A DNA stretch of 7,233 nt from Ramlibacter sp. (GCA_014376915.1 JACMQP010000071.1:1-7233), one strand, 5' to 3'; positions 1-6,138 are shown, counted from the stretch's first letter. A program made the numbers and translations. Notes: generated from the letters alone by a model not told the origin.

Positions 1-900
1 CACGCCGGCGATGGCGCGCGATCCAGCCGCCACCTGCCGCGCCAGGTCCGCGGCCACCTCGGGCTGGCGTCGCCAGTCCTTGGCGCTGTTGCCGTGGCTG
101 CAGTCCACCAGCAACCGCGCCGGCAGGCCGGCAGCCGCCAGTGCCTGCGCGGCCGCGGCCACGCTGGCTGCGTCGTAGTTGGGACCGTCCGCGCCACCCC
201 GCAGCACAAGGTGCGCGTCCGGGTTGCCGGTGGTGGTGACGACGATCGCCTGACCCTGCAGCGAGATGCTGGGAAAGCGGTGCGACTGGCCGGCGACATG
301 GATCGCGTCGATCGCCACGCCGACTCCACCTTGGGTCGTGTTCTTGAAGCCCAGCGGCGCCGACAGCGCCGAGGCCATCTGCCGGTGCAGCGGGCTTTCC
401 ACGGTGCGGGCGCCGATCGCGCCCCAGCTCAAAAGTTCGGCGTAGTACTGCGGCGTGATCAGGTCAAGGATTTCGGAGGCGGCGGGCAGGCCGAGCCGCG
501 CGCATTCCAGCAGCAGACGGCGTGCTGCGCGCAGGCCCTCGCCGATGTCGCCGCTGTCGTCCAGGCCCGGGTCGTAGATCAGGCCCTTCCAGCCCATGCG
601 GGTGCGCGGCTTCTCGAAATACACGCGCATCACCACCAGCAGCGTATCGGCTTCGCGTTCGGCCAGCGCGCGCAGGCGACCGGCGTAGTCGACGGCCGAC
701 GCCGGCTCGTGCACCGAGCACGGCCCGGCGATCACCAGCAGCCGGTCGTCGTCGCCGCGCAGGATCCGGCGCACGCCGGCGCGCGCCGCGGCGATGAATG
801 CGGCCTGGTCAGCGCTGCACGTCAGTTCTTCATGCAGTGCCTGCGGCGTGGGCAGCGCGTCCTCGCGCGCGATGTGCAGGTCGGAGATGCGGACGGTCAT
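1..900 (-). CDS. 3-deoxy-7-phosphoheptulonate (DAHP) synthase, class I AroFGH type (3' partial)
   Basis: Catalyses condensation of phosphoenolpyruvate and erythrose 4-phosphate to DAHP, the first step of the shikimate pathway. I translated 300 uninterrupted codons from ATG at 900; about 50 C-terminal residues lie outside the window. Motifs: LLVIAGPCSVHEP (54-66) with metal ligand Cys61, MRVYFEKPRTRMGWKGL (91-107), PAASEILD (139-146), SWGAIGARTVES (158-169), GFKNTTQGG (184-192), GNPDAHLVLRGG (225-236) and LVDCSHGNSAKDWRRQP (264-280) with metal ligand His269. The remaining two ligands (Glu and Asp near 302 and 326 in E. coli AroG) are not visible. DCSHGNSxKDxRRQP and the GNPDxH segment resemble AroF more than AroG, but which end product inhibits it cannot be told, so no isoenzyme symbol is given. 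It starts 7 bp after the reductase stop with no clear ribosome binding site, suggesting translational coupling. Confidence 0.95.
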   Translation of the reverse strand, partial: MTVRISDLHIAREDALPTPQALHEELTCSADQAAFIAAARAGVRRILRGDDDRLLVIAGPCSVHEPASAVDYAGRLRALAEREADTLLVVMRVYFEKPRTRMGWKGLIYDPGLDDSGDIGEGLRAARRLLLECARLGLPAASEILDLITPQYYAELLSWGAIGARTVESPLHRQMASALSAPLGFKNTTQGGVGVAIDAIHVAGQSHRFPSISLQGQAIVVTTTGNPDAHLVLRGGADGPNYDAASVAAAAQALAAAGLPARLLVDCSHGNSAKDWRRQPEVAADLARQVAAGSRAIAGV

Positions 901-907
901 CGGGCGG

Positions 908-1888
908 TCATGCGGCTGGATACAGGCCGTGGACCCTTGCGTGCAAGCGCGCGAGACCCAGCAAAGCGTCGGTGAACGGTGTCGGCACCTGGGTCAGCTC
1001 GCCCAGTTCCCTGACGACGGTGACCAGCGCGTCGAGCTCCACCGGCTTGCCTGATTCCACGTCCTGCAGCATCGAGGTCTTGAACGAGCCGAGCTTGCGC
1101 GTGACCTGGTGCCGGTCCTCGGGCTGCTGGGCGATCGGAATGCCGATTCGGCCGCCGATCTCGCGCGCTTCCAGCATCACCCTGGAGATGAAGCCGCGCA
1201 CCAGGTCGTCGTTCATGATGAGGTCGGTGGTGGCGCCCGTCATGGCGCTGACGGGGTTGACGGTCATGTTGCCCCAGAGCTTGTACCAGGCATCCTTCTG
1301 GATCTGCTCGGACAGCACGGTCTCGAAGCCGGCCTTCTCCAGCAGCGCGACCAGTTCCCTGACCCGCGGCGTCTTCTCGCCCGACGGCTCGCCGACGATC
1401 AGCTTGTTGCCGAAGTGCTGCTTCACGAACCCGGGGCTGTTGAGCGAACAGCTGGCGTGGACCACGCAGCCGATGATGTGTTTCGCTGGAATGGCGCGGG
1501 CGATCGCGCCATCCGGGTCCACGGCTTTGAGCCGGGTGCCGGCGTACTGGGCACCGAAACCTTCGAAAAACCACCAGGGCACGCCGTTCATGGCAGTCAG
1601 CACGATGGTCGCGGACCCGATCAGCGGGCCGATCGCCCTGGCGACGTCGGCCATCGCCGGCGCCTTGACGGCGACGATGACCAGGTCCTGCACGCCGAGG
1701 TCGGCCGGGTTGCCGCTGGAGCGGACCGGGACCGACACCGTTTCGGTGGATTCCAGTCGGAGTCCGTGCATCTGCAGCGCCTCCAGCGTGGCGCCGCGAG
1801 CGACCACACTGACCTCGCAACCGGCCTGCGCCAACCTGACGCCCATCCAGCCGCCGATGGCACCGGCGCCGTAGATCGCTACTTTCAC
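908..1888 (-). CDS. ketopantoate reductase (PanE/ApbA) family NADPH-dependent oxidoreductase
   Basis: Protein of 326 residues of the 2-dehydropantoate 2-reductase family. An N-terminal Rossmann fold is shown by GAGAIGG (7-13) at the end of the first strand, followed by the VVAR segment (28-31) typical of NADPH users and NGVPWW (101-106). The C-terminal helical domain has DAWYKLWGNMTVNP (199-212), in which Lys203 matches the catalytic lysine, and MLQDVESGKPVELDA (273-287) with the expected acidic residue. The start is GTG at 1888, supported by AAGGA 7 nt upstream inside the last codons of the aldolase gene. It is longer than PanE of E. coli (about 303) and sits among catabolic genes, not with panB/panC, so a housekeeping role in pantothenate synthesis is doubtful. 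This paralogue type probably reduces some other 2-oxo acid; the substrate is unknown. Confidence 0.88.
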   Translation of the reverse strand: MKVAIYGAGAIGGWMGVRLAQAGCEVSVVARGATLEALQMHGLRLESTETVSVPVRSSGNPADLGVQDLVIVAVKAPAMADVARAIGPLIGSATIVLTAMNGVPWWFFEGFGAQYAGTRLKAVDPDGAIARAIPAKHIIGCVVHASCSLNSPGFVKQHFGNKLIVGEPSGEKTPRVRELVALLEKAGFETVLSEQIQKDAWYKLWGNMTVNPVSAMTGATTDLIMNDDLVRGFISRVMLEAREIGGRIGIPIAQQPEDRHQVTRKLGSFKTSMLQDVESGKPVELDALVTVVRELGELTQVPTPFTDALLGLARLHARVHGLYPAA

Positions 1889-1891
1889 CGG

Positions 1892-2671
1892 CTAGTCCTT
1901 GTAGCTCGGGTCGATTCTGTCGACCTGCCGCACCAGCGCATCGAACACGTCCTGGCCGGCGCCGAAGCGCTGGTCCCACTGGAACGAATCGTGGGTCGTC
2001 TTGGCGGCCACCGCGTCGCTCACCGCGATCGCCGGGCCGAGCGCGGCCTGCGCCACCTGCACGTCGCAGGCCCGCTGCAGCGTCCACAGCCGCACGAAAG
2101 CCAGCGGTAGCGTCTTGCCCCAGGACAGCAGGCCGTGGTTGCGCAGAATCACCACCGGCCTGGTGCCCATGTTCTTCAGCAGCCGCGGCGCCTCGTCGGC
2201 ATGCACGGTGATGCCCTCGAAGTCGTGGTACGCCACCATGCCGTGCAGCTGCGCGGAATAGAAATTGTTCTGCGCCAGCCCCGACTGCGAGCAGGCGACG
2301 GCGAGCCCGCTGGTGGTGTGCGTATGCATCACGCAATGGGCTTGCGGGATGTTCTCGTGGATCGCGCCATGCACCGTGAAGCCGGCCGGATTGACCGGCC
2401 ACGGGCTGTCGTCGAGCTTGTTGCCCTGCAGGTCGATCTTGAGCAGGTTGCTCGCCGTCACCTCGCTGTAGTGCAGCCCGAACGGATTGATCAGAAACTG
2501 CTTCTGCCCGCCCGTCACGCTGTCCGGCAGGCGCAGCGTGATGTGGTTGTAGATCATCTCGGTCCAGCCCAGCATGGCGAAGATACGGTAGCAGGCAGCC
2601 AGTTCCAGCCGGGTCTTCCACTCATCGGGATGCATGCCGGTCTGGGTCGCGGATTTGAGGACGGCGTTCAT
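1892..2671 (-). CDS. class II aldolase/adducin family protein
   Basis: Metal-dependent protein of 259 residues with the FucA/RhaD/adducin-head fold, predicted cytoplasmic. Visible motifs are an N-terminal helix (LELAACYRIFAMLGW, 22-36), YNHITLRLP (41-49), FLINPFGLHYSEVTASNLL (59-77), NPAGFTVHGAIH (94-105), VMHTHTTSG (114-122) and ILRNHGLLSWG (175-185). His116, His118 and His179 fit the three zinc-binding histidines. The glutamate that acts as acid/base in fuculose-phosphate aldolase (SEWRFH context) aligns with Gly97 here (NPAGFTVH), so a canonical sugar-phosphate aldolase activity is unlikely; this substitution is usual in the adducin-like subgroup, which also contains aromatic acid decarboxylases. 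AAGGAG lies 6 nt before the ATG. It follows the Bug gene by 25 bp and precedes the reductase by 3 bp. The substrate is unknown; it might act on a side-chain or ring-cleavage intermediate. Confidence 0.9.
   Translation of the reverse strand: MNAVLKSATQTGMHPDEWKTRLELAACYRIFAMLGWTEMIYNHITLRLPDSVTGGQKQFLINPFGLHYSEVTASNLLKIDLQGNKLDDSPWPVNPAGFTVHGAIHENIPQAHCVMHTHTTSGLAVACSQSGLAQNNFYSAQLHGMVAYHDFEGITVHADEAPRLLKNMGTRPVVILRNHGLLSWGKTLPLAFVRLWTLQRACDVQVAQAALGPAIAVSDAVAAKTTHDSFQWDQRFGAGQDVFDALVRQVDRIDPSYKD
1896..1900 (-). promoter_or_regulatory. ribosome binding site of the reductase gene (supports GTG start)
   Basis: AAGGA, 7 nt before the GTG at 1888, overlapping the Lys-Asp codons at the end of the aldolase gene. 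It supports GTG as the true start and implies close coupling of the two genes. Confidence 0.65.
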
Positions 2672-2677
2672 GGCGAT

Positions 2678-2683
2678 CTCCTT
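2678..2683 (-). promoter_or_regulatory. ribosome binding site of the class II aldolase gene
   Basis: AAGGAG, 6 nt before the ATG at 2671, in the 25-bp gap after the Bug gene. Confidence 0.75.
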
Positions 2684-2696
2684 GCAGGGACGGTGT

Positions 2697-3686
2697 TCAG
2701 GCCTCGGCGGTGAAGCCGATGCGCTTGACGATCGGCGCCCACTTGGCCGTGTCCTTGCGGATCAGGTCGGCCAGTTCGGCAGGCGTCGACGACATCGCTT
2801 CCAGGCCGAACCCGGCCATGCCGTCGATCACGTCCTTTTGCGCCAGCGCGAACTTCATCGCGGCGTTCAGGCGGCTCACCACTTCCGGCGACGCCTTGGC
2901 TGGCAGGTAGAAGGCGAACCACTCGCTGTGCGTCAGTTCCGGCAGGCCCTGCTCGGCGAAGGTCGCCACGTCCGGTGCGAAGCGGCTGCGCTTGGCGCCC
3001 GAGGTGCCAAGGATGCGGACCTTGCCGGTGGGCAGGTGCTGCGTGATGTCGCCGATCGGGCCCGAGACGGCGGAGATGTTGCCGCCCAGCAAGTCCAGCA
3101 TGGCCGGTTGCGTGCCGCGGTAGGCGGCGTGCTTCATGTCGAGGCTGGCGCTCTTGCCCAGCAGCGCGCCGATGAAGTGCGGCGTCGAGCCGGCGGCGGG
3201 CGAGCCGAAGTTCTGGCCCAGCGGATTGGCCTTGGCCCAGGCCAGGAACTCGGGCACCGTCTTGACCGACAGCGGCACGGCCGGGCCGACAGCGAAGCCG
3301 AAGTCGAATACGCAGGCCAGCGTGACGGGCGTCAGGTCCACCGTCGGGTCGTACGGCAACTTCTTGAAGATGTGCGGATAGATCGTGAGGATCGACGTCG
3401 GCGTCTGCAGCACGGTGGAGCCGTCCGGCGCCGCGGACTTGACGTATTGCACGGCGATCTGGCCGCCGGCGCCGGTCTTGTTCTCGACCACTGCGGTTCT
3501 GGCGTAGTCCGGCGCCAGCCGCGTCGCGACGCGCCGGCAGGTGGTATCGGAGGTGCCGCCAGCAGCGAACCCGGTGATCAGGCGCACCACTTCCATGTTG
3601 GATTGGGCGAGAGCCTGCTGGCCGATGGTGGCGAGCAGGGCGGAGGCGCCTGCGGACTGCAGGACGTTGCGGCGTGAAATGCTCAT
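2697..3686 (-). CDS. Bug-family (TctC-like) tripartite tricarboxylate transporter substrate-binding protein
   Basis: Extracytoplasmic solute receptor of 329 residues, of the TTT/Bug family that is greatly expanded in Bordetella and Cupriavidus and binds small carboxylates or amides. The N-terminus has a twin-arginine-like export signal: SRRNVLQ (4-10), a moderately hydrophobic stretch (11-22) and a likely cleavage after ALA (25-27). The mature protein shows the family landmarks GFAAGGTSDTTCRRVA (39-54) with Asp47, VVENKTGAGGQIA (66-78), AAPDGSTVL (85-93), LPYDPTVDLTPVTL (110-123) and AAYRGTQPAMLDLLGG (187-202). The start has AGGAG 6 nt upstream. No TctA or TctB membrane subunit is in the window, which is common for orphan Bug proteins. 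Its place behind hpaH and before three metabolic genes suggests uptake or sensing of an aromatic or carboxylic acid handled by this cluster; the ligand cannot be read from sequence. Confidence 0.93.
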   Translation of the reverse strand: MSISRRNVLQSAGASALLATIGQQALAQSNMEVVRLITGFAAGGTSDTTCRRVATRLAPDYARTAVVENKTGAGGQIAVQYVKSAAPDGSTVLQTPTSILTIYPHIFKKLPYDPTVDLTPVTLACVFDFGFAVGPAVPLSVKTVPEFLAWAKANPLGQNFGSPAAGSTPHFIGALLGKSASLDMKHAAYRGTQPAMLDLLGGNISAVSGPIGDITQHLPTGKVRILGTSGAKRSRFAPDVATFAEQGLPELTHSEWFAFYLPAKASPEVVSRLNAAMKFALAQKDVIDGMAGFGLEAMSSTPAELADLIRKDTAKWAPIVKRIGFTAEA

Positions 3687-3692
3687 GGGGAT

Positions 3693-3697
3693 CTCCT
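3693..3697 (-). promoter_or_regulatory. ribosome binding site of the Bug receptor gene
   Basis: AGGAG, 6 nt before the ATG at 3686. The site and spacing are near the ideal and fix the start of the signal peptide. Confidence 0.75.
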
Positions 3698-3716
3698 GGT
3701 TTGGATCGAGGCTGAC

Positions 3717-3741
3717 AAAAAAATGAATCGGCTCAGGATTC
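3717..3741 (-). terminator. weak terminator-like hairpin with T7 run
   Basis: On the minus strand GAATC (3741-3737) and GATTC (3729-3725) can pair around a 7-nt loop, followed after one A by seven T (3723-3717). The stem is only 5 bp and AT-rich, so as an intrinsic terminator it would be weak. It sits 31 bp before the start of the Bug-receptor gene, which leaves too little room for a promoter between them. It might partly attenuate read-through from the hpa genes or be fortuitous. Confidence 0.25.
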
Positions 3742-3975
3742 GTCGCGCAGCCAGACGACGTTTCCGCAATGGGTCACCGCGCCCTGGTGGCTGGCCGGCC
3801 AGTCGTTCGCTGAGCCGCGCCGCTGTCAGATCCACATCAATGCTACGCGCTTGCGGCCGGGCGTAGCCGATGCACAGGCCGCGGGTCGCTCCGGAGAGCC
3901 GCGCAGGGTCGCGCGGATGGTGCCTCCGACGCGGGTCGTCGAACGGAATTTCTTCCTGGAAGGCTGTTCGCTCAT
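3733..3975 (-). pseudogene. possible frameshifted remnant of a small (~80-codon) gene, function unknown
   Basis: This is the only sizeable stretch in the window without an intact, recognisable gene. Starting from an ATG 5 bp after the hpaH stop, one frame reads 49 codons (beginning MSEQPSRKKFRSTTRVGG) to a TGA at 3826-3828, then stays open for 30 more codons ending SHQGAVTHCGNVVWLRDES and a TGA at 3733-3735. Third-position G/C is high at the beginning and the end of this frame, as in the neighbouring genes, but drops in the middle, where a second frame gives a coding-like stretch (GLCIGYARPQARSIDVDL). That is what two compensating small indels in a former gene would look like; a sequencing error is also possible. 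I do not recognise the protein family. The first 49 codons could alternatively be translated as a short protein. There is no strong ribosome binding site. Confidence 0.4.
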
Positions 3976-3980
3976 GGCGC

Positions 3981-4781
3981 TCACGCGAAGTTGAAGTCGA
4001 AGCGGCCGAGCGGGCCATAGTCGGCGCTGAACCGGTCGCCCCGCCGCGCCAGCGCCGGACGGGTGAACGATCCCGCCAGCACGGTCTCGCCCGCTTCCAG
4101 GCACTCGCCCCAGGGCGCGAGCCTCATCGCCAGCCAGGCGACGCCGATGGCCGGGTGGCCCTGCACGCCGGCGGCCAGGCCGGTTTCCTCGACCACGCCG
4201 TTCTGGCGCAGGATGGCCCCGATCCAGGGCATGTCCACTTCGGACGGCCTGACCTTGCGGCCGCCGAGCACGATTGCGGCGTTGGCCGCGTTGTCGCTGA
4301 TCGTGTCCTGCACCTTGCGGAACGCCTTGGTGTGGCGGTCATGCTGTTCGATGCGCGAGTCGATGATCTCGATCGCCGGCTGCACGTAGTCGGTCGCGGC
4401 CAGCACGTCGTCGATGGCGATCACCTTGCCCACGAGCTTGCGCTTGAGCACGAAGGCCAGTTCGACTTCGACCCGCGGCGCGATGAAGCGGCTGGCGGGG
4501 AGGTCGCCGGGCTCGAAGAACATGTCGTCCAGCAGCACCCCGTAATCGGGCTCGTCGATCTGGCTGGCTTGCTGCATGGCGCGCGAGGTCAGGCCGATCT
4601 TGTGCCCGCGCACCACCCGGCCGCCGTCGGTCTTCATCTTCACCCAGGCCCGCTGTACGGCGTAGCCGTCCTCGATCGTCATGCCGGGAAAGCGCTTCGA
4701 GAAATGCTCGACCTGCACGCGCGATTTCTCGCTCTCGTTCAGTTCGTTGGCGAGTTGCCGGATGAGCTCTTTGTCAATCAT
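3981..4781 (-). CDS. hpaH: 2-oxo-hept-3-ene-1,7-dioate hydratase
   Basis: Hydratase of the fumarylacetoacetase-like/MhpD family, 266 residues against 267 for the E. coli HpaH/HpcG. It adds water to 2-oxo-hept-3-ene-1,7-dioate to give 4-hydroxy-2-oxoheptanedioate, the aldolase substrate. Visible hallmarks are the helical N-terminus with IEDGYAVQ (36-43), RGHKIGLTS (58-66) with Lys61, [12 protein letters not shown] (101-112), PAIEIIDSR (135-143) and the terminal [21 protein letters not shown] (239-259). Glu105, Glu107 and Glu138 occupy the positions expected for the three acidic Mg2+ ligands, offset by one from the E. coli numbering I recall (106, 108, 139). AAGGA lies 6 nt before the ATG. It follows hpaF after 26 bp, as in enterobacterial hpa operons. 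Nothing in it looks damaged. Confidence 0.96.
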   Translation of the reverse strand: MIDKELIRQLANELNESEKSRVQVEHFSKRFPGMTIEDGYAVQRAWVKMKTDGGRVVRGHKIGLTSRAMQQASQIDEPDYGVLLDDMFFEPGDLPASRFIAPRVEVELAFVLKRKLVGKVIAIDDVLAATDYVQPAIEIIDSRIEQHDRHTKAFRKVQDTISDNAANAAIVLGGRKVRPSEVDMPWIGAILRQNGVVEETGLAAGVQGHPAIGVAWLAMRLAPWGECLEAGETVLAGSFTRPALARRGDRFSADYGPLGRFDFNFA

Positions 4782-4787
4782 TCAGGT

Positions 4788-4792
4788 TCCTT
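4788..4792 (-). promoter_or_regulatory. ribosome binding site of hpaH
   Basis: AAGGA, 6 nt before the ATG at 4781, in the 26-bp gap after hpaF. Confidence 0.65.
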
Positions 4793-4807
4793 GACGGTTC
4801 GCCGGAA

Positions 4808-5212
4808 TCATTTGTTGAACAGCGGGTGCAGCGAGCTGTGTTTGCCGTCGTACACCTGCCCGGGGCTCTCGTCGATCTGCAGGGTGATGCCGATCAACTC
4901 GCGGTCGAAGATCGGCGCGAAGTGTTCCTTCACCCTGGCCAGCAGGCGGTCGCCGGCGTCCTTTTTTACCGCGTCGCTGCGCCCCGTTGCCATGCGCAGG
5001 TTGAGGTACATGAAGGCGTAGTCGTCCTTGCCGTCGGCCACCGCGTAGTGCGCCGCCGGGTACGCCAGCACCCGTGTGCCACCGGTCGGGAACACCTCCT
5101 TGCCAGCTTCGTCGCGGATCTCCAGCATCTCGTCGGCGAGTACGCGGCACAGCGCGCTCAAGTCGGTTTTGGATTCGATGTTGGGTGTGTAGAGGATGAC
5201 GAGGTGCGGCAT
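4808..5212 (-). CDS. hpaF: 5-carboxymethyl-2-hydroxymuconate delta-isomerase
   Basis: Tautomerase-superfamily isomerase (CHMI) of 134 residues that converts 5-carboxymethyl-2-hydroxymuconate to its 2-oxo isomer (5-oxo-pent-3-ene-1,2,5-tricarboxylate), the substrate of the HpaG decarboxylase. The initiator Met is followed directly by Pro2, which becomes the N-terminal catalytic proline once Met is removed. The rest follows the family: a GTRV segment (45-48), DGKDDYAFMYLNLRMATGR (60-78) with the arginine Arg78 expected to bind substrate, and a terminal SLHPLFNK like the HALFK end of the enterobacterial protein. Length is slightly above the usual 125-130. Start and hpaD stop share one base (TAATG). 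I see no good Shine-Dalgarno site, so translation is probably coupled to hpaD. Family assignment is firm given motif and position. Confidence 0.94.
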   Translation of the reverse strand: MPHLVILYTPNIESKTDLSALCRVLADEMLEIRDEAGKEVFPTGGTRVLAYPAAHYAVADGKDDYAFMYLNLRMATGRSDAVKKDAGDRLLARVKEHFAPIFDRELIGITLQIDESPGQVYDGKHSSLHPLFNK

Positions 5213-6138
5213 TACAGGCGCTGGTTGATGTTGGTATAGCCCGCTGCCGCCGAGGCCTGCGGCGCGGGGATCGCCGCGCCGGACTGCGGCGTCACCGGGA
5301 AGATGGCGTTGATCTGGCCGGTGCCCGAAGCGCCGAAGTAGGGGGTGACCGCTTCGACCTTGCCGTCATAGCCGGACCAGCCCAGCGCGCCCAGCAGCAT
5401 GGCCGTGTCGTGCATGAAGCCTTCGCCGTGGCCCTTGGCGGCGTATTCGGGCAGCATCCCGCAGAATTGTTTCCACTCGCCGCGCTCCCACATGCGCACC
5501 ACCTCGTGGTCCAGTGCCTCCAGGAAAGGGCTCCAGACCTTGAAGGCGAATTCGGGCGCCAGCCCGTTCTGGGCGAAGCGGTGCGACAGCGAGCCGCTGG
5601 CCAAGATGGCGACGGTGCCGTCGTAGTTGTCCTCGATCGCCCGTCGCATCGCCCAGCCCAGGCGCGCGCTGTCGTCCAGGTAGTGCGCCTGGCACAGCGC
5701 CGACACCGACACCACCTTGTAGTGCCGGTCCCTGTTCATGTAGCGCATGGGCACCAGCGTGCCGTACTCCGGGGCCAGCGTGGTGCTGTCGTGCGCCAGC
5801 GTTTCCACGCCGTGCGCATTGCAGGCTTGTGCCAGCAGCTTGCCGAGCTCCGGGTTGCCCGGGAATTCGTAGGGCATGTTGCTGATGAAGTGCGGCAGCT
5901 CGTTGCTGGTGTACGTGCCTTTGAAGTGTGGCGCGCAGTTGATGTGGTAATTGGCGTTGACCAGCCAGTGGGTGTCGAACACCACGACGGTGTCGACGCC
6001 GAGTGCCCGGCAGCGGCGGTCGATTTCCAGGTGGCCGTCGATCGCGTCCTGGCGCGAACCCTTGCGCGCGCCGTCTTGCTCGCTGAGGTACATCGAGGGA
6101 ACGTGGGTGATCTTGGCCGCGAGGGCTAGTTTTCCCAT
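5212..6138 (-). CDS. hpaD: 3,4-dihydroxyphenylacetate (homoprotocatechuate) 2,3-dioxygenase
   Basis: Extradiol ring-cleaving dioxygenase of the class III (LigB-type) family, 308 residues. It opens homoprotocatechuate with O2 and a non-haem Fe(II) to give 5-carboxymethyl-2-hydroxymuconate semialdehyde. The N-terminus MGKLALAAKITHVPSMYLSE is nearly identical to the enterobacterial HpaD/HpcB start as I recall it. Expected metal ligands are His12 (KITHVPS), His57 (FDTHWLVN) and probably Glu239 (GHGEGFMHD); the likely acid/base histidine is His186 in ASGSLSHRF. Other hallmarks are LPHFI (81-85), EYGTLVPMRYMN (124-135) and SGTGQINAIFP (271-281). The start at 6138 is chosen because it matches the family N-terminus and has GGGGAG 7 nt upstream; a longer open frame extends to 6573 but that part is a shadow of hpaE. 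The protein ends with an Ala/Pro/Gln-rich tail of about 25 residues that the enterobacterial enzyme (about 283 residues) lacks. Its TAA overlaps the ATG of hpaF. Confidence 0.96.
   Translation of the reverse strand: MGKLALAAKITHVPSMYLSEQDGARKGSRQDAIDGHLEIDRRCRALGVDTVVVFDTHWLVNANYHINCAPHFKGTYTSNELPHFISNMPYEFPGNPELGKLLAQACNAHGVETLAHDSTTLAPEYGTLVPMRYMNRDRHYKVVSVSALCQAHYLDDSARLGWAMRRAIEDNYDGTVAILASGSLSHRFAQNGLAPEFAFKVWSPFLEALDHEVVRMWERGEWKQFCGMLPEYAAKGHGEGFMHDTAMLLGALGWSGYDGKVEAVTPYFGASGTGQINAIFPVTPQSGAAIPAPQASAAAGYTNINQRL

Noticed and set aside
897..911. ATG overlapping the reductase stop (ATGA at 908-911) as a start for the DAHP synthase
   Set aside because: It is out of frame with the DAHP synthase and hits a stop after four codons. 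The ATG at 900 gives a family-like N-terminus with Cys at position 61 as in E. coli AroG.
897..2621. Open minus-strand frame of 574 codons spanning the aldolase and reductase genes
   Set aside because: It is out of frame with both genes, is rich in Arg/Gly/Ala with no recognisable domain, and the two genes in the other frames have clear family motifs and ribosome binding sites. It is a high-GC shadow.
2634..3677. Long plus-strand open frame of 347 codons antisense to the Bug gene
   Set aside because: The product is Arg/Gly/His-rich low-complexity with no motif and lies exactly opposite a well-supported gene. The plus-strand frames at 94-975, 1109-2110, 3870-5021 and 5410-6129 were rejected for the same reason.
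3687..3980. Remnant of hpaI in the gap after hpaH
   Set aside because: None of the three minus-strand frames resembles the HpaI family (no WxxxD/EH active-site or PxxxADLxxD-like segments), so a decayed hpaI is not supported.
3683..4018. Minus-strand 111-codon open frame covering the gap after hpaH
   Set aside because: It overlaps the end of hpaH and the start of the Bug gene and is Arg-rich at both ends. Only its middle part looks coding, which fits a frameshifted remnant better than an intact gene.
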